Part shown: piece after piece, positions 43,557 through 52,664 of the stretch
How the letters are laid out: each line of letters opens with the position of its first letter
How positions within the stretch are numbered: the first letter of the stretch is position 1
Origin: Sphingomonas sp.
GTDB lineage: Bacteria; Pseudomonadota; Alphaproteobacteria; Sphingomonadales; Sphingomonadaceae
Assembly (NCBI GenBank): GCA_017418975.1
Contig: JAFOMG010000028.1
Span: 124,001 to 188,000 of the forward strand
DNA length: 64,000 nt
Direction of reading: 5' to 3'
Translations under genes and position numbers: made by a program
Notes under the pieces: model-generated
Database searches by the model: none
What the model was told of the DNA's origin: nothing
The model's input: only the letters and a program-made list of their open reading frames with translations

Positions 43557-45329
43557 ATGAACGCGCCCCAATTGCTTTCCGTCGGCGTGCTCGCCGGCAT
43601 GATGCTGCTCTTCATCTGGGGGCGTTTCCGCTACGACATGGTCGCGGTGATCGCGCTGCTCGCCGCGCTGGCGCTGGGCATCGTCAGCCCCAAACAGGCC
43701 TTTACCGGCTTTTCCGACGACATCGTGATCATTGTCGCCAGCGCGCTCGTGCTCTCGGGCGCGGTGCAGCGCTCGGGCGTGATCGAGCGCGCGATGCTGG
43801 TGCTGCAGCGGCGGGTGACGCGGATCCGCTCGCAGCTGCTGCTGCTCTGCGCCTCGGTCGGCTTCGCCTCGGCCCTGGTCAAGAATATCGGGGCGCTGGC
43901 GATGATGATGCCGGTTGCCTTCCAGATGGCGAAGCGCTCGAATACCTCGCCCGCCGCCTATCTGATGCCGATGTCCTTCGCCTCGCTGCTCGGCGGGCTG
44001 ATCACGCTGATCGGCACTTCGCCCAACATCATCGTCAGCCGGGTGCGCGAGGAGATGACCGGGCAGCCCTTCGGCATGTTCGACTATGCGCCGGTTGGGC
44101 TGGGGCTGACGCTGATGGGGCTGGTCTTCCTGCGCTTCGCCTATCGGCTGCTGCCGCGCGACCGCCGGGCCGCGCCGACCCTGGGCGAGGCGATCGATAT
44201 CCAGGACTATGTGACCGAGGCGGAGATTCCCGCCGGATCGCCGGCGGTGGACGAGACCGTCGCCGCCTTTCGCGCGCGTCATGACCAGGAAGTGACGGTC
44301 ACCGCGATCCTGCGCGCCGGCATCCGCGCGACGCCCTTCCCCGACACGGCGCTGCGGGCCGAGGACCGGCTGATCCTCACCGGCGCGCCCGACAGCCTGG
44401 AGCGCGTGATCGCCGGCGACCGGCTGGAGCTGGAGGGCTCGCAGCGCGAGCGGCCGGAGGGCGCCGAGGGCGAGGTGGGGGTGATCGAGGCGGTGATCGG
44501 CACCGACAGCCCGCTGATCGGGCGCAGCGCCGGGCGGCTGGGCCTGCACGAGCGCTTCGGGGTGAACCTGATCGCGGTGTCGCGCCAGGGCGAGCGGCTG
44601 GCGAGCGGGCTGGGCGCGATCGTGCTGCAGGCGGGCGATGTGATCGTGCTGCAGGGCCCGCTCGAGCTGCTGTTCGAGCGGCTGGGCGAGCTGGGCTGCC
44701 TGCCGCTTGCCCAGCGGGCGCTGCGGCTGGGCAGCGCCCGCAAGGGGCTGCTGCCGGTCGCCATCCTGGCCGCGGCGATGGCGGCGACCGCGCTCGGCTA
44801 TGTGCCGGTGGCGGTGGCCTTTTTCGCGGCCGCCGGGCTCACCATCCTGCTCGGCGCGCTGCCGGTGCGCGAGGCGTACGACCATATCGAATGGCCGATC
44901 CTGGTGATGCTGGGCGCGCTGATCCCGGTCTCCGATTCGCTGCGGACCACGGGGGCGAGCCGGATCATCGGCGACTGGCTGGGGCAGCTCGCCGCGACGC
45001 TGCCGCCCTGGGGCGCGGTGGCGCTGATCCTGGCGGCGGCGATGGCGGTGACGCCCTTCCTCAACAACGCCGCGACCGTGCTGGTGATGGCGCCGATCGC
45101 GGCGACCTTCGCGGGGCAGCTCGGCTATCGCCCCGAGGCGTTCCTGATGGCGACCGCGGTGGGCGCGGGCTGCGACTTCCTCACCCCGATCGGCCATCAG
45201 TGCAACACGCTGGTGATGGGGCCGGGGGGCTATCGGTTTGGCGACTATGCCCGGCTGGGCGCGCCGCTTTCGGTGTTGGTGCTGGTGGTGGGGACGCCGC
45301 TGATCCTATGGGTATGGCCGGTATTCTGA
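43557..45329 (+). CDS. SLC13/DASS family permease with TrkA-C domains
   Basis: 590 residues. Two membrane halves with SASALVLSGAVQRSGVIERA-like and NIGALAMMMPVAF / GTSPNIIVSR segments in the first and VTPFLNNAATVLVMAPIA plus DFLTPIGHQCNTLVMGPGGY in the second, the SNT motifs of the family. Two RCK/TrkA-C modules lie between (about residues 210-380). Such proteins carry anions (dicarboxylates, sulfate); substrate undecided. Confidence 0.88.
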   Translation: MNAPQLLSVGVLAGMMLLFIWGRFRYDMVAVIALLAALALGIVSPKQAFTGFSDDIVIIVASALVLSGAVQRSGVIERAMLVLQRRVTRIRSQLLLLCASVGFASALVKNIGALAMMMPVAFQMAKRSNTSPAAYLMPMSFASLLGGLITLIGTSPNIIVSRVREEMTGQPFGMFDYAPVGLGLTLMGLVFLRFAYRLLPRDRRAAPTLGEAIDIQDYVTEAEIPAGSPAVDETVAAFRARHDQEVTVTAILRAGIRATPFPDTALRAEDRLILTGAPDSLERVIAGDRLELEGSQRERPEGAEGEVGVIEAVIGTDSPLIGRSAGRLGLHERFGVNLIAVSRQGERLASGLGAIVLQAGDVIVLQGPLELLFERLGELGCLPLAQRALRLGSARKGLLPVAILAAAMAATALGYVPVAVAFFAAAGLTILLGALPVREAYDHIEWPILVMLGALIPVSDSLRTTGASRIIGDWLGQLAATLPPWGAVALILAAAMAVTPFLNNAATVLVMAPIAATFAGQLGYRPEAFLMATAVGAGCDFLTPIGHQCNTLVMGPGGYRFGDYARLGAPLSVLVLVVGTPLILWVWPVF

Positions 45330-45343
45330 CGGGAGTCGCACAT

Positions 45344-46318
45344 ATGGAACGGATGGCGCGGATCGAGCGGACGGGCGGGCCCGAGGTGATCGGGTGGAGC
45401 GATGTCGTGCTGGCGCCGCCGGGGCCGGGCGAAGTGCGGATGCGCAACACCGCGGTGGGGCTCAATTTCATCGATACCTATCACCGCTCGGGCCTGTACC
45501 CGGTGCCGCTGCCGAGCGGGCTGGGCGGCGAGGCGGCGGGCGTGGTCGAGGCGGTGGGCGAGGGCGTGAGCGACTTCGCGGTCGGCGACCGGGTGGCGAC
45601 CTTCGGGCCGGGGCTGGGCGCCTATGCGACCGCGCGCAACGTGCCGGCGAAGATCCTGTTCGCGCTGCCCGACGATATCGATGACGAGACCGCGGCGGCG
45701 GCCCTGCTCAAGGGCGGCACGGTGGAATTCCTGGTCGAGCGCTGCGCCCGGGTCGAGCCCGGCTGGACGGTGCTCGTCCATGCCGCGGCGGGCGGCGTCG
45801 GGCAGATCGCGGTGCGCTGGCTGAAGGCGATCGGTGCGACGGTGATCGCGACGGTGGGGCATGGCGACAAGGCGGCGCTGGCGCGCGCGGCGGGGGCGGA
45901 CCATGTGCTGCTCTCGCGCGAGGACGACATTGCCGCGCGGGTGCGCGAGATCACCGGCGGCGCGGGCGTGGAAGTGGTGCTCGACGGCGTCGGCAAGGCG
46001 ACCTGGGAGGCGTCGCTGGCGTCCGCCCGGCGGCGCGGGCTGGTGGTGAGCTTCGGCAATGCCAGCGGGCCGGTGGAGGGCGTGGCGCTGGGCGCGCTGG
46101 CCCGGGCGGGCTCGCTCTACGTGACCCGGCCGACGATGTTCGACTATTATGTGACGCCCGAGGAGCGCGCCGCGGGCAGCGCCCGGCTGTTCCAGATGCT
46201 GCGCTCGGGCGCGGTGCGGGTGGACGTCAACCAGCGGTTCGCGCTGGAGGACGCGGCCGAGGCGCACCGGGCGCTGGAGGCGGGCCGGACGACGGGATCG
46301 ACGATCCTGCTGCCCTGA
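45344..46318 (+). CDS. NADPH:quinone oxidoreductase (zeta-crystallin type MDR)
   Basis: 324 residues. GLNFIDTYHRSGLYPVPLPS near residue 40 is the quinone-reductase signature; the NADPH site is VLVHAAAGGVGQIAVRWLKA near 143. LDGVGKATWEASLASARRRG and the closing TGSTILLP match Qor. Zinc ligands of alcohol dehydrogenases are absent. Lies 14 nt after the permease gene, likely co-transcribed. Confidence 0.9.
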   Translation: MERMARIERTGGPEVIGWSDVVLAPPGPGEVRMRNTAVGLNFIDTYHRSGLYPVPLPSGLGGEAAGVVEAVGEGVSDFAVGDRVATFGPGLGAYATARNVPAKILFALPDDIDDETAAAALLKGGTVEFLVERCARVEPGWTVLVHAAAGGVGQIAVRWLKAIGATVIATVGHGDKAALARAAGADHVLLSREDDIAARVREITGGAGVEVVLDGVGKATWEASLASARRRGLVVSFGNASGPVEGVALGALARAGSLYVTRPTMFDYYVTPEERAAGSARLFQMLRSGAVRVDVNQRFALEDAAEAHRALEAGRTTGSTILLP

Positions 46319-46336
46319 GAGGCGGGAGGCGGTGGC

Positions 46337-46373
46337 GATCTCCCTCTCCCCTTCGGGGGAGAGGGAGGAGATC
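46337..46373. terminator. hairpin between convergent genes
   Basis: TCCCTCTCCCC, loop TTCG, GGGGAGAGGGA: an 11-bp perfect stem capped by a UUCG-type tetraloop, extended by GATC/GATC with a small bulge. No T tract. It lies between the quinone oxidoreductase and a convergent secreted-protein gene and could stop transcripts from both. Confidence 0.55.
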
Positions 46374-47199
46374 AGATGCTGCTCGGATCGACGCGCTGCA
46401 CGATCGGGCGGCGCTCGACTCTCTCGGTGGTGGTGCGCGTCTCGGTCTGGCCGCCCCGGGTGATCGTCCAGGCGACGACGCGGGTGCGGCGGCTGACGGT
46501 GCCGGCCAGCTCGATCGTCACCTTGATCGTGCCCGAGACCTGGTCGCCCGCATGCGCCTTGCGGGCGGCGTCCAGGCCGAGCGCCTGCCCGCCGAGCTCG
46601 GCCGCCGCGACATCGGCCCGGGCCAGTTCGTCGCGGATGGTCGCGGGGTCGACGGCCAGCTCGGCGGTGAAGCCCTTGCCGTCGGGCCTGGCCTTGAGCG
46701 GCGCCGGGCGCGCCGCCTGGGCATCGGCATAGGGAGCGCCGTCGACGAGCTTCAGCTGGCCGATCGCGAAGGCATCCACCGTGCGCAGCGCCGCATCAGG
46801 GTCGCACTCGACGCGAAAGGCCGTCCAGCCGGCGACCCAGTGCCCGCATGCCGCGCGCGTCAGGCCGGCGTCCTTCAGCCATTTGTCGATCCGCCCCTCC
46901 AGCTCGGCGCGGTCGCGCAGCTGGCGCGGGCCGTCCTGGGGCTGGAACACGCGGACCGGGAAGGTCCAGTCGCCTCCCTGGCTGCCGGGCGGCAGGCCGA
47001 ATTCGAGCTCGACTCCGGCCGGCGTCACCGCGACGATGCGCTCGATCAGCGCGTCGCTGTTCTGCGTGCTGCGCATCGTGCCGGGGCCGCGCTGCTCGAC
47101 CAGGGTGGTGCGGACGAGCTGGAACCGGTCGCCGGCCTGCTGCGCCGCCGCGATGGACGGCGCGAGCAGCGCGAGCGGGAGGAGGAAGGCCGCGCGCAT
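46372..47199 (-). CDS. secreted hypothetical protein coupled to aldehyde dehydrogenase
   Basis: 275 residues with a signal peptide (RAAFLLPLALLAPSIAAAQQ). The mature part has two cysteines (LTRAACGHWVAGW, FRVECDPDAAL) and a beta-rich C-terminus (VTIELAGTVSRRTRVVAWTI). No family recognised. TGATG overlap with the aldehyde dehydrogenase stop. Confidence 0.65.
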   Translation of the reverse strand: MRAAFLLPLALLAPSIAAAQQAGDRFQLVRTTLVEQRGPGTMRSTQNSDALIERIVAVTPAGVELEFGLPPGSQGGDWTFPVRVFQPQDGPRQLRDRAELEGRIDKWLKDAGLTRAACGHWVAGWTAFRVECDPDAALRTVDAFAIGQLKLVDGAPYADAQAARPAPLKARPDGKGFTAELAVDPATIRDELARADVAAAELGGQALGLDAARKAHAGDQVSGTIKVTIELAGTVSRRTRVVAWTITRGGQTETRTTTERVERRPIVQRVDPSSI

Positions 47200-48623
47200 C
47201 ACGCCAGCGCGCCGACCATCGCCTTCACTTCCATGAACTCGGCCAGGCCGAACTTGCCGTGCTCCCGGCCATTGCCCGATTGCTTGTAGCCGCCAAAGGG
47301 CAGGTTCGGATCCGGCTGGCCGCCATTCACATAGACCATGCCGGCGCGCAGCCGCGGCGCGACGCGCTTCACGGCGGCAGCGTCGCCGAAGACGACCGCG
47401 GACAGGCCGTAATCGGTGTCGTTGGCGATGCGGACCGCGTCTTCCTCGTCCTCATAGGGGATGATCGTCACCACCGGGCCGAAAATCTCCTCGCGGGCGA
47501 TCGTCATGTCGTTCCGCACGCCCGAGAAGAGCGTCGGGCGGACGAAATAGCCGGTCTCGACGCCGTCCGGCCGGCCGGGGCCGCCGGCCTCCAGCTTCGC
47601 GCCTTCCTCCATGCCCCGGGCGATCAGGCCCTGGACCTTCTCCCACTGGGTCTTGTTGACCAGCGGGCCGATATGGCGGCCTTCCTCGGCCGGGTCGCCG
47701 GTATGGGTGGCCTTCATCACTTCGGCGGCGGCGGCGGCGACCTGTTCCTGCATGCCCCTGGGCACGAGCAGCCGGGTGGGAGCGATGCAGCTCTGCCCCG
47801 AATTCATCAGCACGCTGAACAAGGTGGTCTGCACCGCACGGCCGAGATCTGCACCCTCGAGCATCAGCGAAGGCGATTTGCCGCCCAGCTCCTGATGCAC
47901 GCGCTTCACTGTCTCCGCCGCGTTCTTCGCGACGAGCACGCCGGCGCGCGTGGAGCCGGTGAAGCTCACCATGTCGACGCCCTTGTGGCGCGAAAGCGCG
48001 GTGCCGACGCCGGGCCCGTCGCCATTGACGAGGTTGAACACGCCCGCGGGCACCCCGGCGGCGGCGAGCACCTCGGCGAAGATCATCGCGCAGCGCGGCG
48101 CTTCCTCGCTGGGCTTCAGCACCATGGCGCAGCCGGCGGCGAGCGCGGGCGCGACCTTGGAGACGATCTGGTTGAGCGGCCAGTTCCAGGGCGTGATCAT
48201 CGCGACGACGCCGATGGGCTCGTGCACGACCAGGCTGTTGCCGATCTGCTCCTCGAACTGGAATTCCCGGAGCGCCTTGGCGGCGGACATCAGATGGCCG
48301 AGGCCGGAGCCGACCTGCGCGGTCCGGGCCAGGCTGATCGGGGCGCCCATCTCCTGGCTGATCGCCTCGGCCATGTCGCCGGCGCGCGCCTTGTATTCGG
48401 CCAGGATCGCCTCGATCAGCGCCACCCGCTCGTCGACGCTGGTGCGCGAGAAGCTTTCGAACGCCTTGCGCGCCGCGGCGACCGCGCGGTCGACATCGGC
48501 AGCGGAGCCGAGCGTGATCTCGGTCACGGCTTCCTCGGTGGCGGGGTTGATCACTTCGTGCCGGGTGCCGCCCTGGCTCTCGACCCACTCGCCCCCGATG
48601 AACTGCTTCAGATAGCTGCGCAT
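47199..48623 (-). CDS. aldehyde dehydrogenase family protein
   Basis: 474 residues. NAD(P)-dependent oxidation of an aldehyde. Catalytic Glu in HQELGGKSPSLMLEG and Cys in NSGQSCIAPTRLLV; NAD loop MVSFTGSTRAGVLV; late EEIFGPVVTII and LPFGGYKQSGNGRE. The opening KQFIGGEWVESQGGTRHEVI is typical. An antisense reading frame spans this gene and the receptor gene beyond it, but only this part is protein. Divergent from the TonB receptor. Confidence 0.93.
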   Translation of the reverse strand: MRSYLKQFIGGEWVESQGGTRHEVINPATEEAVTEITLGSAADVDRAVAAARKAFESFSRTSVDERVALIEAILAEYKARAGDMAEAISQEMGAPISLARTAQVGSGLGHLMSAAKALREFQFEEQIGNSLVVHEPIGVVAMITPWNWPLNQIVSKVAPALAAGCAMVLKPSEEAPRCAMIFAEVLAAAGVPAGVFNLVNGDGPGVGTALSRHKGVDMVSFTGSTRAGVLVAKNAAETVKRVHQELGGKSPSLMLEGADLGRAVQTTLFSVLMNSGQSCIAPTRLLVPRGMQEQVAAAAAEVMKATHTGDPAEEGRHIGPLVNKTQWEKVQGLIARGMEEGAKLEAGGPGRPDGVETGYFVRPTLFSGVRNDMTIAREEIFGPVVTIIPYEDEEDAVRIANDTDYGLSAVVFGDAAAVKRVAPRLRAGMVYVNGGQPDPNLPFGGYKQSGNGREHGKFGLAEFMEVKAMVGALA

Positions 48624-48869
48624 CACTCGCCTCTCCGATTCGAATTTAAGGTATGGAAATGGCGAGTGCGCGCGGGGCTTGCAAGGCGGAAGCGTGCGCC
48701 GGCCGAAGAGAAGCCCCGCCATGGCCGCGGAAACCGGGTCGACGCGCCCGGCCGGACGGGCGGCCTCCACACAAAATTCGCTGCGCCGCAACAAGGATGT
48801 CATGAATGGCGGCCAACGGCTTCGCGACGGGGGGAAGGGGATCGCTCCCCCGCAAACAGGGAGCTCATC

Positions 48870-51440
48870 ATGTCCGTCCGCTACGCGCTGCTCGCGCTTG
48901 CCAGTCCGATCGCTCTGCTCGCCGCTACCGATGCGGCGGCGCAGGAAGCCGCCAGGACCCAGCCGGAAGCCGCCGCGGCGGCGGCGGAGGACAGGGCCGG
49001 CGACGGCGAGATCGTCGTCACCGCGCAGCTGGTCGAGCAGCGGCCGATGGACGTGCCGTTCGCGCTCACCGCGCTGCAGGGCAAGTTCCTCGACGATCTG
49101 GGCATCACCGAGTTCGACCGGCTCGGCCAGTTCGTGCCCGGCTTCGACGTGCAGAACCAGAGCCCGAACAATCCCGGCTTCGTGATGCGCGGCATCACCT
49201 CGGATTCGGGCAGCGCCTTCAACGAGCCGCGCGTCTCGGTCTTCCAGGACGGCGTGTCGATCTCCAAGTCGCGCGGTTCCTATGTCGAGCTGTTCGACAT
49301 GGAGCGGGTGGAAGTGGCCAAGGGCCCGCAATCGACGCTCTATGGCCGCGGCGCGCTGATCGGCGCGGTCAACCTGGTCCAGGCCAAGGCCGATCCGCAC
49401 AATGCCTATGGCTATGTCTATGGCCAATATTCGAACTTCAACGGCTATCGGATCGACGAGACGGTGAACCTGCCGCTCGGCGGCGATATCGGCATCCGCG
49501 TCGCCAGCCGGATCAAGCAGCGCGACGGCTATGTCGCCAACCTGCTCGGCGGCGAGGCTTTCAACGGCATCAAGTCCGAAGCGGTGCGCGGTTCGCTGCG
49601 CTGGGCGCCGGGCGCCTTCACTTTCGATCTGATCGGCAACTATCAGCACGACAAGGCGAGCGGCACGTCGTTCAAGTCGATCGCCTACAACCCGACCGAC
49701 CCGGTCACCGGCGCGGTGATCGGCGATCGCGGGCGCAATTCGGGCGCGGCGCTGGCCAGCCCGGGCAGCTTCGAGCGCGGCCGTCCGCTCGGCCTCGACC
49801 GCGACGTGTGGGGCGTGACCGGCATCGCCAATTATGATTTCTCGCCCAACCTCTCGCTCAACGCGATCGGCTCGTACCGCAAGTTCGCCGGCATCGAGAT
49901 CTTCGACGCGGACGGCATCTCGCTGCCCGCGCTGACCGCCGCCGAGGATGCGCAGGGCAACCAGACCATGGGCACGCTGCGCCTCACCTGGAAGAACGAC
50001 CGCTTCACGGCGTTCGCGGGCGGCACCTATTTCCGCGAGAACGGCTTCCAGCGCACGCCGTCGCAGTTCGACGAGCGGGTGGCGCTGGCGCGGCTCACCA
50101 ATGCGCTGAACGGTGGCGGCGCGATCCCGGGCCGGCCGGCGAGCGACCCGGCGCCGCTGGCGCTGTTCTCGAACACCGCCTTCACCGGCCAGCTGCTCCA
50201 GGGCGTGGCGGGTGCCTATGGCGTGGCGCTGTCGAGCGCGCAGGCCCAGGCGATCGCGGCGAACCTCAAGTCCGGCCACCAGGAGACCAGCACCAACTAC
50301 GGCCGCACCGAGAGCTGGGACCTGTTCGGCGACGTGACCTTCAACGTCGCCGAGGGGCTCGAGATCGGCGGCGGCATCCGCTGGAGCCATGACGCGAAGA
50401 CCACCGGCTTCTCCTCCGCGGTGAGCAACGGGCGCTCGATCCTGGGCGGGTTCATCGGCGCGCTCGCCCAGCCCGCGGCGACGCGCACCGCGCTGCTCGG
50501 CGCGCTGGCGGTGCCGGGCGCCGCGAACATCCCGGCCTCGGCGCTCTATCCGGTACCGCTGTTCGGCCTGGGCCTGCAGCCCAGCGGCGCCAACGGCCAG
50601 CTCTACAGCGCCGACCATAATGACAGCGGCTTCACCTGGCGCGCCACCGCCAAGTACGAGATCTCGCCCGAGGCCAATGTCTACGCCACCTATGCGCGCG
50701 GCCGGCGCCCCGAGATACTGAGCGTGAGCGCGCCCGCCGCGCCGGGCGGTGCGGCCCGGTTCAGCGTGCTGCCGTCGGAAACTGTGGACAGCTACGAGGC
50801 CGGCCTGAAGACGGCGCTCGCCGACCGCACGCTCTTCATCGACGGTTCGGTGTTCTATTATCGCTACTCGAACTTCCAGACGACCGAGCAGCAGGGCACG
50901 GTGTTCGTCACCGTCAATGCCGGCCGGGCCGAGAGCTATGGCTTCGAGGGGCAGGTGAGCTGGCGCCCGGCGAGCTGGGTCAACCTGTTCGGCAGCTATG
51001 CCTATAACCATAGCCGTTTCGCGAGCGGCGCGCGCGACGGCAACCGCTTCCGCCTTTCGCCCGATCACAGCGCCGCGCTGGCGGTGCAGTTCAAGGTCCC
51101 GGCGGGGCCCGTGACGATCGACTTCACGCCGAGCGTCACTTGGCAGTCCAAGGTCTTCTTCGACGACGACAACGACCTGCCGGCGTTGCAGCGGAACAAT
51201 CTGGTGCCGGATCTGGTGCAGGACGAAGTGCAGGGCGGCTATGCGCTGGCCGATGCGCGGCTCGGCCTGGAGACCGCCGATGGCCGCTGGCGGTTCGAGG
51301 GCTTCGTCACCAACGCCTTCAACCGGAAATATATCAAGGACGCCGGCAATACCGGCGACGCGCTGGGCATGCCGACCTTCATCGCCGGCGAACCGCGCAT
51401 CTATGGCATCGCCGCGAGCCTGCGGATCGGCAAGCGCTAA
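48870..51440 (+). CDS. TonB-dependent receptor
   Basis: 856 residues: signal peptide (LLALASPIALLAATDAAAQ), TonB box-like GEIVVTAQL near residue 50, plug domain with PMDVPFALTALQGKFLDDLG, FVMRGITSDSG and VEVAKGPQSTLYGRGALIGA, then a beta-barrel with the terminal strand IYGIAASLRIGKR. Outer-membrane importer; sphingomonad TonB receptors of this type (oar/iron-complex-like) are numerous and the substrate is unknown. Its divergent partner is an aldehyde dehydrogenase, so a carbon substrate is possible. Confidence 0.94.
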   Translation: MSVRYALLALASPIALLAATDAAAQEAARTQPEAAAAAAEDRAGDGEIVVTAQLVEQRPMDVPFALTALQGKFLDDLGITEFDRLGQFVPGFDVQNQSPNNPGFVMRGITSDSGSAFNEPRVSVFQDGVSISKSRGSYVELFDMERVEVAKGPQSTLYGRGALIGAVNLVQAKADPHNAYGYVYGQYSNFNGYRIDETVNLPLGGDIGIRVASRIKQRDGYVANLLGGEAFNGIKSEAVRGSLRWAPGAFTFDLIGNYQHDKASGTSFKSIAYNPTDPVTGAVIGDRGRNSGAALASPGSFERGRPLGLDRDVWGVTGIANYDFSPNLSLNAIGSYRKFAGIEIFDADGISLPALTAAEDAQGNQTMGTLRLTWKNDRFTAFAGGTYFRENGFQRTPSQFDERVALARLTNALNGGGAIPGRPASDPAPLALFSNTAFTGQLLQGVAGAYGVALSSAQAQAIAANLKSGHQETSTNYGRTESWDLFGDVTFNVAEGLEIGGGIRWSHDAKTTGFSSAVSNGRSILGGFIGALAQPAATRTALLGALAVPGAANIPASALYPVPLFGLGLQPSGANGQLYSADHNDSGFTWRATAKYEISPEANVYATYARGRRPEILSVSAPAAPGGAARFSVLPSETVDSYEAGLKTALADRTLFIDGSVFYYRYSNFQTTEQQGTVFVTVNAGRAESYGFEGQVSWRPASWVNLFGSYAYNHSRFASGARDGNRFRLSPDHSAALAVQFKVPAGPVTIDFTPSVTWQSKVFFDDDNDLPALQRNNLVPDLVQDEVQGGYALADARLGLETADGRWRFEGFVTNAFNRKYIKDAGNTGDALGMPTFIAGEPRIYGIAASLRIGKR

Positions 51441-51466
51441 GCCATACAAGGGTTAAAAGGGGGATG

Positions 51467-51507
51467 CGCCCGGTCCTTCGGGGCCGGGCGTTATCTTTAT
51501 CTTTTCT
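51467..51507 (+). terminator. terminator of the TonB receptor gene
   Basis: CGCCCGGTCC, loop TTCG, then GGGCCGGGCG: about 10-bp stem followed by TTATCTTTATCTTTT. Located 27 nt after the stop. Confidence 0.8.
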
Positions 51508-51872
51508 GGGGCTCGTTATCCCGCCTCCACAGGGGTGACGGGTCTGGACAAGGCGCGCTTCGACTTCGAGGCGCACCGTCACGTAGCTGCTCTCCGGCGC
51601 AGGCCGGCGGTAGTCGCAGCGTCGTTCGAAAGGTTGTCCGCCCCTCCGGTCGCGCGGAGATCGGGCCCCGGTCTCCGCCGGGCCGCAGAAGGGCGGGTTG
51701 TTGATCCAGTCCACGCGTTTCGTTCTGCCGGAGCCGGCTGTGGCCACGAGCATGCCGAACTATCGCCGCGAGCTCGAAGATCGACAATCTCGATCTCACT
51801 GAAATGGAGCGATCGAAGCTTCTTCACCCACAAGCGGCATGGTAATTTTTTGCAGAATTGTTGGGGGTGGCA
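51508..51872. other. unassigned intergenic stretch, possibly decayed coding sequence
   Basis: 365 nt with no gene I can support. All six frames give Arg/Pro/Ala-rich shadows without initiation signals. One minus-strand frame contains DWINNPPFCGPAE, which superficially recalls an adenine methyltransferase NPPF motif but no flanking motif follows. The last 90 nt turn AT-rich (GGTAATTTTTTGCAGAATTG) and likely hold the promoter of the next gene. Confidence 0.4.
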
Positions 51873-52595
51873 ATGATATCTGGGCCAAAGAGCGTCAACG
51901 AGATAGTTGATATACTAAACAAAATTGTTTTTGCTTCTGCGACAGTTGCTATTGCCGCGGCGGCTTATTCTCTCAATAGGTCGGTGGATTCGGGGAACAA
52001 GCGGAACCAGATCTATACCTTCTTGAAGGATGCGCCTGCGGAAGCAGCCACGCCGGAGCAGTTGAACAAGATCGGCTTTCTGAGCCGTGTCTGTGGCAGC
52101 TATCTGAAGGAAGTGACGGACGAGGGCGCTACCCAGCTTTGCCAAGCTCTGCCCAAGGTGAACCTGAATACCGTCAAGGAGATCAGTGCGGCCAGTGCTC
52201 CCGTGGCGGAGACGGTCGCGAAAGGGGGAGATCCTCTGGCATATCTCAACAGCCCGCAGGCAATTGCACAGAACAGCTTGGTCAGCGGCTCTGATACGAC
52301 GGTGACTACTGTCGATCAGCAATGGTATGCAGTGATTGCGACGGTGCCGGTCAGTCAGCCGGATGCGGCCAGGGCGCTAGCCGGTAAGTTGCAGCCGCTG
52401 ATACCGGCGGCGGTTCTGAACGGCAGGTCGGTTCAGATATTTCGCACCCAGATCAGCAACAGCTTTGCGATCACCGTCGGAGGTCCGATGTCGAAAGCCG
52501 ATGCAACTGCTCTCGCATCGAAGCTGCGGAACATTCGTGGTTTCTCCGACGCGTTCGCGCAGCCCGATCGCGCTTGGTCGGCTGCCAATATATGA
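51873..52595 (+). CDS. membrane-anchored protein with SPOR-like C-terminus
   Basis: 240 residues: one N-terminal helix (IVFASATVAIAAAAYSL), a periplasmic helical part with two cysteines (SRVCGSYLKE, TQLCQALPKV), and a C-terminal about 75 residues (QWYAVIATVPVSQPDAARAL; FAITVGGPMSKADATALASK) with the pattern of a SPOR domain, which binds denuded peptidoglycan. That assignment is an inference. GGGGGTGG precedes the ATG. GC content is clearly lower than surrounding genes, a hint of acquisition. Confidence 0.65.
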   Translation: MISGPKSVNEIVDILNKIVFASATVAIAAAAYSLNRSVDSGNKRNQIYTFLKDAPAEAATPEQLNKIGFLSRVCGSYLKEVTDEGATQLCQALPKVNLNTVKEISAASAPVAETVAKGGDPLAYLNSPQAIAQNSLVSGSDTTVTTVDQQWYAVIATVPVSQPDAARALAGKLQPLIPAAVLNGRSVQIFRTQISNSFAITVGGPMSKADATALASKLRNIRGFSDAFAQPDRAWSAANI

Positions 52596-52604
52596 CCGCA
52601 CGGA

Positions 52605-52640
52605 AAAGGGGCGCCCGGACAAGCTCCGGACGCCCCCTTT
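52605..52640. terminator. bidirectional terminator between the SPOR-like gene and glnA
   Basis: AAAGGGGCGCCCGGA and TCCGGACGCCCCCTTT form a 15-bp stem with a 5-nt loop, A-rich on the left and T-rich on the right, so it works for both converging genes. Confidence 0.85.
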
Positions 52641-52664
52641 GTTCCTTGCCCGAAGGCGTAGCGC

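Noticed and set aside
47199..51449. A minus-strand open frame of more than 1400 codons across the TonB receptor gene
   Set aside because: Only the part from 48623 to 47199 is aldehyde dehydrogenase. The rest is an Arg/Asp/Ala/Gly-rich antisense shadow of the receptor, a common effect of high GC3.
51379..51753. NPPF motif suggesting an adenine DNA methyltransferase remnant
   Set aside because: Only one short motif-like word, no SAM-binding motif nearby, no initiation signal.
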